A DNA stretch of 63,067 bases from Paenibacillus melissococcoides (GTDB taxonomy: Bacteria > Bacillota > Bacilli > Paenibacillales > Paenibacillaceae). The notes below the pieces were generated by a model. The model searched no databases. It was not told where the DNA came from and worked only from the letters and a program-made list of their open reading frames with translations. The DNA lies in assembly GCA_944800085.1 (NCBI GenBank), contig CALYLO010000007.1, forward strand, positions 307,501 through 370,567, in the 5' to 3' direction. The position numbers were made by a program, and so were the translations under genes. Positions 33,076 through 41,966 of the stretch are shown one piece after another; the first letter of the stretch is position 1; every line of letters starts with the position of its first letter.

Positions 33076-33351
33076 ATGAATGGAATAGAAGCGGAAGAAT
33101 GGCTGCTGGCCTTTGATTCTACCCAGCATGCGCTGCGAATGGAAATGCTGATGGAATACCTCGATCTGGACATTGACACTTGTCCGACGCCGGCGCAGAT
33201 TACGGCAGGATGCGCGCTGTCCATTCAGTTCCAGCCTGACGATCTGGAGGCGGTCCGGACGCTGATTCGAACCGAGCGGGTCGAGATTCGCGGGATATTC
33301 TATAAGCAGGATGATAAATATATTCAATTGATAGAATCGATAGAGGAGTGA
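33076..33351 (+). CDS. DUF3343 protein, putative Se/S carrier
   Basis: 91 aa. The sequence WLLAFDSTQHALRMEMLMEY, then TPAQITAGCALSIQF, fits DUF3343, annotated as a putative selenium/sulfur carrier. One cysteine sits in the expected Ser/Thr-x-x-C position. The ATG at 33076 is favoured over an upstream ATG at 33010 that lacks a ribosome site. The nearby cysteine desulfurase-like gene makes a sulfur-relay role plausible; this is inference. mscS begins 5 bases after its stop. Confidence 0.78.
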   Translation: MNGIEAEEWLLAFDSTQHALRMEMLMEYLDLDIDTCPTPAQITAGCALSIQFQPDDLEAVRTLIRTERVEIRGIFYKQDDKYIQLIESIEE

Positions 33352-33355
33352 GAGG

Positions 33356-34285
33356 ATGCTGCAGGCAGAACCGACAGAGACGAACATGATGGAGCAGAAC
33401 ATCGAACAGACGGTCAGCATTTTTCAGAAATGGCAGCATCAGATGATGGACTGGATCACGGATCCTTCCACATGGGAATGGCTGATTATCAAGTCCATTC
33501 GGATCGTGCTCATTATTCTCATCTCCCGGATTGCGATTAAGGTGCTTTTCCGCATGATTGACCGAGCGATAAGCAAGAAGGGAAGTGGCAATCTTGCGCT
33601 TAACCCGCGCCGGCTGCTCACGATTGTGAAGATGCTCAAAAATGTTACCTCATTGACACTCAATTTCACGATGATTATGTTCATCTTAATGGAGTTCAAC
33701 GTCAATCTGGCGCCGCTGCTGGCCGGGGCAGGGGTCGTTACGTTTGCGATCGGTTTCGGCTCGCAGAGCCTGGTGAAGGACGTGATGACCGGTTTTTTCA
33801 TCATTTTCGAGGATCAGTTCGCCGTAGGGGACGTTGTGAAGGTAGGGCAGTTCCAGGGTACGGTGGAAATGATTGGACTAAGGTCTACTAGGATACGCAG
33901 CTGGACAGGGGAGATACATATTATCCCCAATGGAAGCATTACGGACGTAACCAACTACTCGATCAGCAATTCATTAGCGGTAGTGGATGTTGTCATCGCG
34001 GCGGATGAAGATGTCGATGAGGCGGTTGTGAGAATGGAGAAGACATTGGCCGCCTTGCCGGAGCGCGAACCGAATGTAATTCGGCAGCCGCAGGTGCTCG
34101 GAATTCAGACGATGACCCGCACCGAGACCACGATACGCATCATCGCGGAATGCAAGCCGTTCACCCAGGCGCAGGTGTCCAGACTCATCAATCTGGAGGT
34201 TAGAAAAGCGCAGCATCGCAAAGAAGAGGAAGCGGCAGCGATTGAAAATTATGAAGGAAAGGGGCTCTCGACGAATGGAACGTAA
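33356..34285 (+). CDS. small-conductance mechanosensitive channel (MscS family)
   Basis: 309 aa. Three membrane segments, then the pore-lining helix with LLAGAGVVTFAIGFGSQSLVKD, and the beta domain with FEDQFAVGDVVKVG and IHIIPNGSITDVTNYS. It releases solutes under membrane tension. It starts 5 bases after the DUF3343 stop and overlaps the DUF951 gene, so the three are co-translated. Confidence 0.95.
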   Translation: MLQAEPTETNMMEQNIEQTVSIFQKWQHQMMDWITDPSTWEWLIIKSIRIVLIILISRIAIKVLFRMIDRAISKKGSGNLALNPRRLLTIVKMLKNVTSLTLNFTMIMFILMEFNVNLAPLLAGAGVVTFAIGFGSQSLVKDVMTGFFIIFEDQFAVGDVVKVGQFQGTVEMIGLRSTRIRSWTGEIHIIPNGSITDVTNYSISNSLAVVDVVIAADEDVDEAVVRMEKTLAALPEREPNVIRQPQVLGIQTMTRTETTIRIIAECKPFTQAQVSRLINLEVRKAQHRKEEEAAAIENYEGKGLSTNGT

Positions 34286-34493
34286 GCAATTTCAACTGGG
34301 GGATATCGTTCAAATGAAAAAGCCGCATCCATGCGGCACGAATGAAATGGAGATTATCCGTATGGGGATGGATATTCGGATTAAATGCGTAGGCTGCAAG
34401 CACAGCGTGCTCATTCCGCGGGCCAAGTTCGAAAAAAGCATGAAAAAAGTGCTTCGTTCGGCAGAGGCAGAGGGCAAAAAAAAAGTGGAGTAA
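34275..34493 (+). CDS. DUF951 family protein (YyzM-like)
   Basis: 72 aa. The sequence FQLGDIVQMKKPHPCGTNEM, then GMDIRIKCVGCKHSVLIPR, is the DUF951 pattern, with Cys-Gly and CxxC-like residues that may bind metal. Small DUF951 genes accompany mscS in many Firmicutes. The ATG at 34275 overlaps the mscS stop. Confidence 0.88.
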   Translation: MERKQFQLGDIVQMKKPHPCGTNEMEIIRMGMDIRIKCVGCKHSVLIPRAKFEKSMKKVLRSAEAEGKKKVE

Positions 34494-34499
34494 AATATC

Positions 34500-34528
34500 T
34501 TGCATTTTTATAGTTCATGTGTTAAAAT
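34500..34528 (+). promoter_or_regulatory. tRNA-Ser promoter
   Basis: -35 TTGCAT (34500-34505), 17-base spacer, -10 TAAAAT (34523-34528), 12 bases before the tRNA. Confidence 0.75.
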
Positions 34529-34540
34529 GAATTGTGCTGT

Positions 34541-34631
34541 GGAAAGGTACCCAAGAGGTCCAAGGGGGCTGACTCGAAATCAGCTAGGCGTGTCAAAGCG
34601 TGCGTGGGTTCGAATCCCACCCTTTCCGCCA
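34541..34631 (+). tRNA. tRNA-Ser (CGA)
   Basis: Acceptor arms GGAAAGG (34541-34547) / CCTTTCC (34621-34627), discriminator G, and an encoded CCA. Anticodon stem CTGA-ctCGAaa-TCAG, so the anticodon is CGA (reads UCG). A long variable arm, as in all serine tRNAs, and the T-loop GTTCGAATC are present. Confidence 0.97.
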
Positions 34632-34726
34632 CTTTCACTTTTGTTCCACACTTTGGTATGATACCGGAGTTTAATGATTGATACATACGTTAGAGCGTTG
34701 GCTGCTTGCAACGACTAACTAAGCGG

Positions 34727-34766
34727 ATACCTCTTACGCGAACTAAGCGTAGGAGGTATTTTGTTT
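34727..34766 (+). terminator. tRNA-Ser terminator
   Basis: Perfect 13-base inverted repeat apart from one bulge: ATACCTCTTACGC (34727-34739) / GCGTAGGAGGTAT (34747-34759), followed by TTTTGTTT. Confidence 0.85.
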
Positions 34767-35206
34767 ATTGCATCAATATGGTTTACCCTGTCCCCGAAAT
34801 AGGATATAATGCCATGCAATAGAATGGCTTTATAGCGATTGTTATACGTCTACTTGATTTGGGATCTGTGCGATTCCGTGACTCTGGCCTTCACAGTAAC
34901 ATACACAAATGAAAGGACTCCGCGGGTGCGGTGTCCTTTCCTGGTTGACGGTGCTTGATTAGACTTGCTTTACTTCACTTCTTCATATGGCTTAGGTTCA
35001 TCTATCATATGGCTGACCATACAAGATTCGTGTTTCAGACTAAAGTGTCTTTGGCACAACCCCTCGCTTCTCTTATGACGTTATCGTAAAGTGTGTGTCG
35101 TCACTCGGGTGTTTCGCTGCAATGTTCAACGGAACCCACCTCGCTTCGCACCGTCAGTCGTTATTATGGCTGTTCATGCCGGTTTTATGCGCGGGTAAAA
35201 TTTGAT
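34767..35206. other. intergenic region without recognised genes
   Basis: It contains one strong hairpin, GAAAGGAC...GTCCTTTC with inner CCGC/GCGG (34911-34940), without a T tract. No frame has both a ribosome site and a plausible product. Confidence 0.5.
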
Positions 35207-35401
35207 TTAATGTGTAAGAGCGTGGGATTTCTTTTTCCATTTGCGGTCTTTGTTGGTCGTCTCCGGAAACGTTTCGCCTTTTTTCAAGCGAATCTGCTTC
35301 GGATCCTGAATCTCGGTGTGGAAGCTCGCCTCGCCTACCTCCATGTAGATACCGTCGTTGGGCGCTTTGTCTCCCGGCTCGAATTCGGTCTGTTCACCCA
35401 T
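35207..35401 (-). CDS. YjzC-like small protein
   Basis: 64 aa. It begins MGEQTEFEPGDKAPNDGIY and later has FPETTNKDRKWKK, closely matching the B. subtilis YjzC pattern. Function unknown. The ATG at 35401 follows AGGAGGT at 7 bases. Confidence 0.85.
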   Translation of the reverse strand: MGEQTEFEPGDKAPNDGIYMEVGEASFHTEIQDPKQIRLKKGETFPETTNKDRKWKKKSHALTH

Positions 35402-35568
35402 CCTTGCCACCTCCTGACATCGGCAGACTTGTCTCTTCCATTGTATTGTTCGCGTCCGGGTACAGGTTCATAAGTGGAGAAATGTAGGAGGGCGCCTGCT
35501 CCCATGAGATCTTCCGCTTTGGTGAGGGACTAAACTGCATGAATCGGCCGAGACAGCAAAGGAATGGC

Positions 35569-35597
35569 TTGCACCATAGCCCTGTTTTTGTTATATT
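35569..35597 (+). promoter_or_regulatory. rpsF-ssb-rpsR promoter
   Basis: -35 TTGCAC (35569-35574), 17-base spacer, -10 TATATT (35592-35597). Confidence 0.72.
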
Positions 35598-35624
35598 TAT
35601 TTAGTGCGAGTTTTCTCGCTCCTT

Positions 35625-35648
35625 GCTCCTGACACACCGATCAGGGGC
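35625..35648 (+). promoter_or_regulatory. hairpin in the rpsF leader, candidate S6:S18 autoregulatory motif
   Basis: Stem GCTCCTGA (35625-35632) / TCAGGGGC (35641-35648) with loop CACACCGA. Leaders of rpsF operons in many bacteria carry an S6:S18-binding hairpin with CACC/CCG elements; the loop here has both ACACC and CCG. Identification is by resemblance and position. Confidence 0.6.
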
Positions 35649-35676
35649 CTGAAGTCCAAGAGGAGGTGAACGTGAA

Positions 35677-35964
35677 ATGCGCAAATACGAATTGATGTAC
35701 ATCATTCGTCCAGACATCGAGCAAGAAGCTGTCCAAGCTGCAGTCGAAAAATTCCAAGGCGTCATCTCTAACGAAGGCGGGGAAATTACGAAACACGACG
35801 TGATGGGCAAACGCCGTCTTGCTTATGAGATCAAGAAGTTCCGCGACGGTATCTACGTTCTCGTGAACTTCACTGCACAACCTGCAGTCGTTGCCGAGTT
35901 GGAGCGTCAACTGAAGATCTCCGACGAAGTTATCCGCCATCTCGTAACAACAGACGTGGCTTAA
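35677..35964 (+). CDS. rpsF: 30S ribosomal protein S6
   Basis: 95 aa. MRKYELMYIIRPDI at the N-terminus and GKRRLAYEIKKFRDGIYVL in the middle are diagnostic. First gene of rpsF-ssb-rpsR; ribosome site AGGAGGTG. Confidence 0.98.
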   Translation: MRKYELMYIIRPDIEQEAVQAAVEKFQGVISNEGGEITKHDVMGKRRLAYEIKKFRDGIYVLVNFTAQPAVVAELERQLKISDEVIRHLVTTDVA

Positions 35965-36011
35965 TTGCCAACCATCGTATTTCGTAAGGATACGTCGAAG
36001 GAGGGGATTAC

Positions 36012-36506
36012 ATGTTGAATCGCGTGATCTTGATTGGTCGTCTAACCCGTGACCCTGAATTGCGCTATACGCCATCCGGAGTTGCTGTGACGCAATTTAC
36101 GTTGGCGGTCGATCGTCCGTTCTCGAACCAGAATGGCGAGCGGGAGGCGGATTTCATTCCCGTGGTCACATGGCGGCAGTTGGCAGAGACTTGCGCCAAT
36201 TATTTGCGCAAAGGTCGGCTAACGGCCGTGGAAGGCCGAATCCAAGTCCGCAGTTACGACAACAATGAAGGGAAGCGCGTATACGTTACGGAGGTTATCG
36301 CCGATAATGTGCGATTCCTGGAGTCCAACCGCGACAGCGGAGGAAGACGTGACGATATGGGCGGAGGTTATGGCGGCGGACAGCCGAACAATAACTCGCG
36401 GCCATATGGCGGAGGAGGCTCTAGCCAGTCCCGCGGTCCGGCAGCGGATCCATTCTCTGACGACGGCAGACCGATCGATATATCTGATGATGATTTGCCA
36501 TTTTAA
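36012..36506 (+). CDS. ssb: single-stranded DNA-binding protein
   Basis: 164 aa. OB fold (residues 1-105: MLNRVILIGRLTRDPELRYT), Gly/Asn-rich flexible tail (about 108-145), and the acidic tip DDDLPF that binds partner proteins. Located between rpsF and rpsR as in Bacillus. Confidence 0.98.
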   Translation: MLNRVILIGRLTRDPELRYTPSGVAVTQFTLAVDRPFSNQNGEREADFIPVVTWRQLAETCANYLRKGRLTAVEGRIQVRSYDNNEGKRVYVTEVIADNVRFLESNRDSGGRRDDMGGGYGGGQPNNNSRPYGGGGSSQSRGPAADPFSDDGRPIDISDDDLPF

Positions 36507-36526
36507 TAGGGAAAGGACTGAATGGA

Positions 36527-36802
36527 ATGAGCTTCAAGCAAAATGAAGGCGGCGAACGCCCTGAGCGTCGTTTTGGCGGCCGTAAAGGACGCAACAAGCG
36601 CCGTAAAGTATGTTACTTCACTGCGAACAAAATTACGCACATCGATTACAAAGACACGGATCTGTTGAAGAAATTCATCAGCGAGCGCGGTAAAATTCTG
36701 CCTCGCCGTGTAACAGGAACAAGCGCAAAGTATCAACGTTTGTTGACTGTAGCGATCAAACGCTCCCGTCAAGTAGCGTTGCTGCCATACACAACCGAGT
36801 AA
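36527..36802 (+). CDS. rpsR: 30S ribosomal protein S18
   Basis: 91 aa, with a basic Gly/Arg-rich N-terminal extension. Core signature CYFTANKITHIDYKD, then ERGKILPRRVTGTSAKYQRLL is split by normal S18 sequence. Binds S6 on the 30S platform. Confidence 0.98.
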   Translation: MSFKQNEGGERPERRFGGRKGRNKRRKVCYFTANKITHIDYKDTDLLKKFISERGKILPRRVTGTSAKYQRLLTVAIKRSRQVALLPYTTE

Positions 36803-36814
36803 TACAAGAGAGCA

Positions 36815-36842
36815 GCCGGGTCATCAACCCGGCTGTTTTTAT
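36815..36842 (+). terminator. rpsF operon terminator
   Basis: Perfect stem CAGCCGGGT (36815-36823) / ACCCGGCTG (36829-36837) with five Ts. Confidence 0.93.
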
Positions 36843-36937
36843 GTCTTCATTTACATGTCTATCCGCAAAAAAATCGCAAATTTCCCCTTAAAAATCCATT
36901 AATTATCCCCATATTTTCAATATTTACACCAAAAATG

Positions 36938-36966
36938 TGACCAATCTGTATTTTATTTTTTGGTCA
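36938..36966. promoter_or_regulatory. inverted repeat, possible operator
   Basis: TGACCAA (36938-36944) / TTGGTCA (36960-36966), perfect 7-base arms 15 bases apart in an A/T-rich region upstream of the LCP gene. Confidence 0.4.
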
Positions 36967-37099
36967 AATACATGTAAAATAAAACTTGTTGTTTTCTGTA
37001 ATTCGAAAATGTATGGTAAGATCCAATGCAATACCTCATGGCTCCACTCATGCGACAGCCTATAAATTAGAAAAATCGGACCATGAGCAACTAGGGGTA

Positions 37100-37290
37100 A
37101 GCCGAACATGAAGTGAAGGCGGCTTCAACTTCTTGGCTCGACCGGGAAGAGGGAGCCGGGTTGAACCGAGTGTCGATCGGCAGGATGCGCCATTCATCAA
37201 GGGCGTGTCCGGGAGCATAATATGCTAAAGGAATGCATCGCGCGGATTGCGTCTTATGGGGAAGACGCGGCGGGAAGAAGCGATGTTTCA
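37100..37290 (+). promoter_or_regulatory. structured 5' leader of the LCP gene
   Basis: Consecutive hairpins: TGAAG/CTTCA near 37114-37130, GGATGCGCC/GGCGTGTCC near 37183-37210, AGCAT/ATGCT near 37214-37226, and GCGTCTT/AAGACGC near 37251-37270. There is no ORF with a ribosome site. It looks like a regulatory RNA leader; I could not match it to a known riboswitch class. Confidence 0.45.
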
Positions 37291-37423
37291 TTTGTTGATC
37301 CAGTTGTGTAATCATCCGGCAAAGGGGTGCGGCCAAAGAACTTGCCCAAGAAAGAACAGCAAAGAGAAAACAGGGCAGCGGGCAGGGCGCTACAAATTCA
37401 TTAAAAAGGAAGAAGTTGATAGC

Positions 37424-38401
37424 ATGAAAAAATATAAAAAATGGTGGATAGCCTTCCTGGTCATCGCCATCATCGGATTCGGAGGGTTTTTCTTCCGCAA
37501 GCAGATCGCCGTCTTGGCGTTCGACATGTTCCTGTCGGGGCATGTGGAGGAAACACTGGAGAATTCGTACAAACCGATTGAAGGTAAAGAGGAAGTTATC
37601 CGCAAGGTTACCGAGCCGTTCTCGGTGTTGCTGTTAGGGATTGACGCCCGCGGCAATGAAGTGGGGCGTTCCGACACCATCATTTATTCCGTCGTGCGGC
37701 CGGAAGACAATAAAGTTCTGCTGCTGTCGATTCCACGCGATACGTACACCGAAATTATCGGCAAAGGGTTCGAAACGAAACTGAACCATGCTTATGCATA
37801 CGGGCAAGCGAAAATGAGCATGGAGTCGGTGGAGAACCTTCTGAAGCATAAAGTCGATCATTACGCGACCATTAACTTTCAGGGCTTGAAGGATGTCGTC
37901 GACGCGCTGGATGGGGTAGAGCTCCCGATCAAGGAAGACATTGTGAACAAGGATCCGAACCACGAGAAATTCCGGATCGAGGCGAACAAGCCAATTTACA
38001 ATGGGCAGGAAGCATTATACTACGTCCGCTATCGCGAGGATTCCGACATGAACCGGACGATGCGGCACCGCACCTTCTTGAACGCCATCATGCACCGGGC
38101 AATCGAAATGGACAAAATCGGGCGAATTCCTGAACTTATTCAAATTATGGGTGATAATTTCTCGACCGATATTCGTCCTAAATTCATGATTGACCTGGCG
38201 AAGACGATGTTCACGCAGTCGGATACGCCGCAAATCAGCAGCTACATGCTGCATGGCGACGGCAAGATGATGAGCAATGTATGGTATTATATGGTTGATG
38301 AAGAAGATATGGATTATGTGCAGAAGCTGCTTGATAATTGGCTGGATCCGAACACGAAGAAGGCCGATCTGATGGAGCCGCGCGAAGTGAAGGAAGATTA
38401 A
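37424..38401 (+). CDS. LytR-CpsA-Psr (LCP) family glycopolymer transferase
   Basis: 325 aa. One N-terminal membrane anchor (about residues 8-28), then the extracellular LCP domain: FSVLLLGIDAR, GRSDTIIYSVV, LLLSIPRDTY and YVRYREDSDMNRTMRH. These enzymes attach teichoic acids and other glycopolymers to peptidoglycan. The ATG at 37424 was chosen; an open frame of 59 codons upstream lacks the family's features. GGAAG lies 11 bases upstream. Confidence 0.93.
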   Translation: MKKYKKWWIAFLVIAIIGFGGFFFRKQIAVLAFDMFLSGHVEETLENSYKPIEGKEEVIRKVTEPFSVLLLGIDARGNEVGRSDTIIYSVVRPEDNKVLLLSIPRDTYTEIIGKGFETKLNHAYAYGQAKMSMESVENLLKHKVDHYATINFQGLKDVVDALDGVELPIKEDIVNKDPNHEKFRIEANKPIYNGQEALYYVRYREDSDMNRTMRHRTFLNAIMHRAIEMDKIGRIPELIQIMGDNFSTDIRPKFMIDLAKTMFTQSDTPQISSYMLHGDGKMMSNVWYYMVDEEDMDYVQKLLDNWLDPNTKKADLMEPREVKED

Positions 38402-38410
38402 AACGGATAG

Positions 38411-38445
38411 GAGTCAGTCGTGATTGCGGCTGACTCTTTGTTTTT
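38411..38445 (+). terminator. LCP gene terminator
   Basis: Stem GAGTCAG (38411-38417) / CTGACTC (38430-38436) followed by TTTGTTTTT. Confidence 0.82.
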
Positions 38446-38519
38446 GATAAGGGAAATGTGTTAATTTAATCTTAGGGAGAAAAATGGCCCCTGCTTGACA
38501 TGAGGAGGAGACCACGCGG

Positions 38520-38942
38520 ATGAATATTGCTTTTTTCTTGACACCAAAACATGAAGTCGTATGTTTGACGGTGAGCGCCACCTTGCGTCAAACCTTGGAA
38601 AAAATGGAGCATCATCGTTATACGGCCGTGCCAATATTGAATGACGAAGGGGAATTCGTCGGGACGGTTACCGAGGGAGACCTGCTGTGGCATATGAAAA
38701 ATTCGAATGGGAGCATCACCTTCGAGAACGCATCGCGCTTTTTGCTCAAGGATGTGCCCTTGAATGTCCGTCATAAAACCGTGCGCATCGATTCGAATAT
38801 GGAGGATCTGATCAACTTGGCCAAGGTGCAGAACTTCGTTCCGGTCGTGGACGATATGAACCGCTTCATCGGCATTGTCCGGCGCAGTCAAATTATTGAA
38901 TATTGCGAGCAGTTCACGTCGAAAGCCATGAATATCAACTAA
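38520..38942 (+). CDS. CBS-domain pair protein
   Basis: 140 aa, two CBS repeats: TLEKMEHHRYTAVPILNDEG and later LAKVQNFVPVVDDMNRFIG. Stand-alone CBS pairs bind adenine nucleotides; the DarB/CbpB type in Firmicutes binds c-di-AMP. A c-di-AMP phosphodiesterase (gdpP) lies 1 kb downstream, so c-di-AMP is a reasonable ligand guess. The ribosome site GAGGAGG is rather far from the ATG. Confidence 0.82.
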   Translation: MNIAFFLTPKHEVVCLTVSATLRQTLEKMEHHRYTAVPILNDEGEFVGTVTEGDLLWHMKNSNGSITFENASRFLLKDVPLNVRHKTVRIDSNMEDLINLAKVQNFVPVVDDMNRFIGIVRRSQIIEYCEQFTSKAMNIN

Positions 38943-39069
38943 ATATGGTATAATCAAGAATGACGGTTTTATTGGGGACAGGGAAAAAATAAGGAAGTTA
39001 GCCCCGGTTCTTGCGTAACGAACGGAATAGAACCAAGAGGGAAGAAGAGCTTCTCAAGAGGTGAATAGG

Positions 39070-39996
39070 TTGAAATATCGCTGGTCATCGTTAGCATGGG
39101 CGGTTGCGGCGCTCGTATTGTTATTATCCATCCTACAACCGATTCAGGTGTTGACGATGAGTGTTATGGCGGTGCCGTTTGTCATGCTCTACGCAACACA
39201 ATCCCTGCGCGGATTTATTCTGCATGGGGCGGCATTGTTATTGCTTGTGTATGTTCTGCTCGGCAGCTTAGGGATGGTAGGCGTGCTGACGGGTGTATAT
39301 TTTATGATTCCGGGAATCGTATTCGGTCATATGTTCAAGCAGAAGCGGCCGGCCTTGAACGTATATGTAGCGGGAACGGCCACATTCCTCGTGGAATCCC
39401 TGCTGCTGTTGGCGTTCGCCAAGCTGGCATTCGACTTCAACGTGTATCATTACATTATGACGCTGATGAACGAGAGCATGGCAGGATTGCAGCAGACGAC
39501 GCTGTTCCCGGCGGATCTGACCCAGGAGATGAAGGAGCAATTCGTCATCCTGCTCAGCCAGATGATCCCGTTCATGCTGATTATCGGCGCGCTCTATATG
39601 GGCACCATTACGTATGCCATTAGCCGGGCGCTGCTCACTGCCCAGGGGATCGCGGTCCAGAAGCTGAAGCCGGTGCGGCAATGGATGCTGCCGCGGGCCT
39701 TAATCTGGTATTACTTAATTACGATCATCCTCGATCTGATCGTGCAGAAGTCGTCAGGAAGCTTCCTGACCCTGATCTTGATCAACCTGGTGCCGCTGCT
39801 TCAACTCGCCTTCATGGTGCAGGGCATCGGCTTCCTGTTCTTCCTGGCGCATTCGCGTAAATGGAACAGGGCTATTCCGGTCGTTATCACCATTGCAGTC
39901 ATCTTTGTGCCATTGCTCCATGGCATTTTGCGAATTATCGGAATCGTGGATCTGGCCTTTCCGCTGCGGCAGGCCATGTCCAAGCCAAAAGCGTAG
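39070..39996 (+). CDS. yybS: YybS family (DUF2232) membrane protein
   Basis: 308 aa with seven to eight predicted membrane segments. The position directly before gdpP-rplI-dnaB is the usual place of yybS in Firmicutes. The TTG at 39070 has GAGGTGA five to six bases upstream; the GTG at 39061 lies within that site. Function unknown, possibly related to envelope or sporulation. Confidence 0.88.
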   Translation: MKYRWSSLAWAVAALVLLLSILQPIQVLTMSVMAVPFVMLYATQSLRGFILHGAALLLLVYVLLGSLGMVGVLTGVYFMIPGIVFGHMFKQKRPALNVYVAGTATFLVESLLLLAFAKLAFDFNVYHYIMTLMNESMAGLQQTTLFPADLTQEMKEQFVILLSQMIPFMLIIGALYMGTITYAISRALLTAQGIAVQKLKPVRQWMLPRALIWYYLITIILDLIVQKSSGSFLTLILINLVPLLQLAFMVQGIGFLFFLAHSRKWNRAIPVVITIAVIFVPLLHGILRIIGIVDLAFPLRQAMSKPKA

Positions 39997-40007
39997 GGTG
40001 AGAAGCT

Positions 40008-41966
40008 ATGCCTAAAATGTTGTTCCAACGCTGGTATTTCAAGCATATCATCTGGATGTTCGTGCTGCTCGTCGTGGTCACGGGCGTCCTCGCTTATTAC
40101 AACTGGATGGTCGGCTTACTTGCCTTCGCCGGCATCGCCGCATTGGCTGTGGCTTCGCTGGCGGCGGAACGCAAATTCCGGCAAGAGACCGAATTGTATC
40201 TGACCACGCTGGGGCTCCGCGTCAAGCGGGCCGGAGAGAGCGCCATCGTCGATCTTCCCTACGGCATTCTCCTCTATAGCGAGAACCGGACTATCGAATG
40301 GCATAATCCTTATGTCGCGCAGCTTGTGGAGCAGGACGGCCTGGTCGGCGATGAACTGGGAGAGGTCTTCCCTCAGCTTCAGACCGGCAAGGATTTGGAG
40401 CACTCCCAGGAGCTGTTCATCGGCGGTCGCATCGTCCATGCGGATATTGTGCCGGGGGAGCGCGTCGTCTACTTCACGGACATTACCGACATCTGGACCC
40501 TGCGCAAGCGGTACGAGGAAGAGCGCATCGCGGTAGGAACGGTCATTATGGACAATCTGGAAGAGTCGACCCAGGGGATGGAGGACCAGCAGCGGACCGG
40601 GCTCATCGCGCGGGTCGCCGGCCAGATTACGGAATGGGCGGCAGAGAATGGGATTCTGATTCGCCGGCTCTCTTCGGAGCGGTACTTCCTCGTTATGGAT
40701 GTTCAGACATTGAAGGCGCTGGAACAGACGCGGTTCGTGATTCTGGATGAAGTGAGAGAGGTGCTGTTCGGCAATAAGCTCCCGGTTACGCTTAGCATGG
40801 GGATTGCGGCCGGAGCGGACAGCATTGCCGAGCTCGGCCGGATGGCTCAGTCGAGCCTGGATATCGCTTTAGGCCGGGGCGGGGATCAGGTCGCTGTCCG
40901 CATGGGCCAGCGGCTGTCTTTCTATGGAGGCAAGTCGAACGCGGTCGAGAAGCGGACGCGGGTGCGTGCTCGCGTCATCGCGCATGCGCTGCGCGACTTC
41001 ATCCAGCAGAGCGACGCGGTGTTCATTATGGGGCATAAAGTGCCGGATACGGATGCGATCGGTTCGGCGATCGGCGTGCTGCATGCGTGCCGGATGCTCG
41101 AAGTCGAGGCGTATATCGTGCTGGAGGACAGCAATCCGTCCATCGATCGGATGGTGGACCAGCTGCGGAAGGACGAGATTCTATGGTCCCGGTTCATTAC
41201 CCGCGGCGAAGCGGTCGAGATGATTACCGAGGCCAGCCTCGTCGTCGTGGTCGATACCCACAAAGCTTCCTTGGTGGAGGAGCCGAAGCTGCTTCGCTCG
41301 GAACGGATCGTCGTCATCGATCATCATCGGCGCGGCGAGGAATTCATCAACGACGCGGTGCTTGTCTATCTGGAGCCGTATGCGTCGTCCACGGCCGAGC
41401 TTGTCACGGAGCTGCTGCAATATATCCAGAATCGGATTAACTTGAGCATGCTGGAAGCGACCGCGCTGCTGGCGGGCATCACGGTGGACACGAAGCATTT
41501 CACGCTCCGGACCGGGTCGCGCACCTTCGATGCGGCTAGCTTCCTCCGCCGCCAAGGCGCCGATCCGCTGCTTGTGCAGCGCGTATTGAAGCAGGATCTC
41601 GATGAATATATCGAGAAGGCCGAGATTATCCGGCGCGCGGAAATGCTGTATGGGCATATCGCTCTCGCGGTAACGGAGCCGGGACGCAAATATTCACAGT
41701 TGCTCATCGCCCAGGCAGCTGATACGCTGTTGAATATGACCGATGTGCTGGCATCGTTCGTAATTAGCGAACGTCCGGACGGACTCATCGGGATTAGCGC
41801 GCGATCGCTCGGGCAGATGAATGTCCAGGTCGTGATGGAGCGGCTGGGCGGAGGAGGCCATCTGACCAATGCGGCCGTGCAGTTGGCGTGTCCGCTCGAG
41901 GAAGCGGAGGCCAAGCTGAGACGCGTGCTCGAAGAAATTGATGCGGAAGAGGGGTTGTTCGAATGA
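40008..41966 (+). CDS. gdpP: cyclic di-AMP phosphodiesterase GdpP
   Basis: 652 aa. Two N-terminal membrane segments (about residues 12-50), a PAS-like domain, a degenerate GGDEF domain, then DHH (GHKVPDTDAIGSAIG, VVVDTHK, IDHHRRG) and DHHA1 with GGGGH near the end. It hydrolyses c-di-AMP to pApA and thus tunes osmolyte and wall homeostasis. The stop overlaps the rplI start by 4 bases. Confidence 0.97.
   Translation: MPKMLFQRWYFKHIIWMFVLLVVVTGVLAYYNWMVGLLAFAGIAALAVASLAAERKFRQETELYLTTLGLRVKRAGESAIVDLPYGILLYSENRTIEWHNPYVAQLVEQDGLVGDELGEVFPQLQTGKDLEHSQELFIGGRIVHADIVPGERVVYFTDITDIWTLRKRYEEERIAVGTVIMDNLEESTQGMEDQQRTGLIARVAGQITEWAAENGILIRRLSSERYFLVMDVQTLKALEQTRFVILDEVREVLFGNKLPVTLSMGIAAGADSIAELGRMAQSSLDIALGRGGDQVAVRMGQRLSFYGGKSNAVEKRTRVRARVIAHALRDFIQQSDAVFIMGHKVPDTDAIGSAIGVLHACRMLEVEAYIVLEDSNPSIDRMVDQLRKDEILWSRFITRGEAVEMITEASLVVVVDTHKASLVEEPKLLRSERIVVIDHHRRGEEFINDAVLVYLEPYASSTAELVTELLQYIQNRINLSMLEATALLAGITVDTKHFTLRTGSRTFDAASFLRRQGADPLLVQRVLKQDLDEYIEKAEIIRRAEMLYGHIALAVTEPGRKYSQLLIAQAADTLLNMTDVLASFVISERPDGLIGISARSLGQMNVQVVMERLGGGGHLTNAAVQLACPLEEAEAKLRRVLEEIDAEEGLFE

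Noticed and set aside
35093..35473. 126-aa plus-strand frame
   Set aside because: Antisense to the YjzC-like gene, which has a perfect ribosome site and family match.
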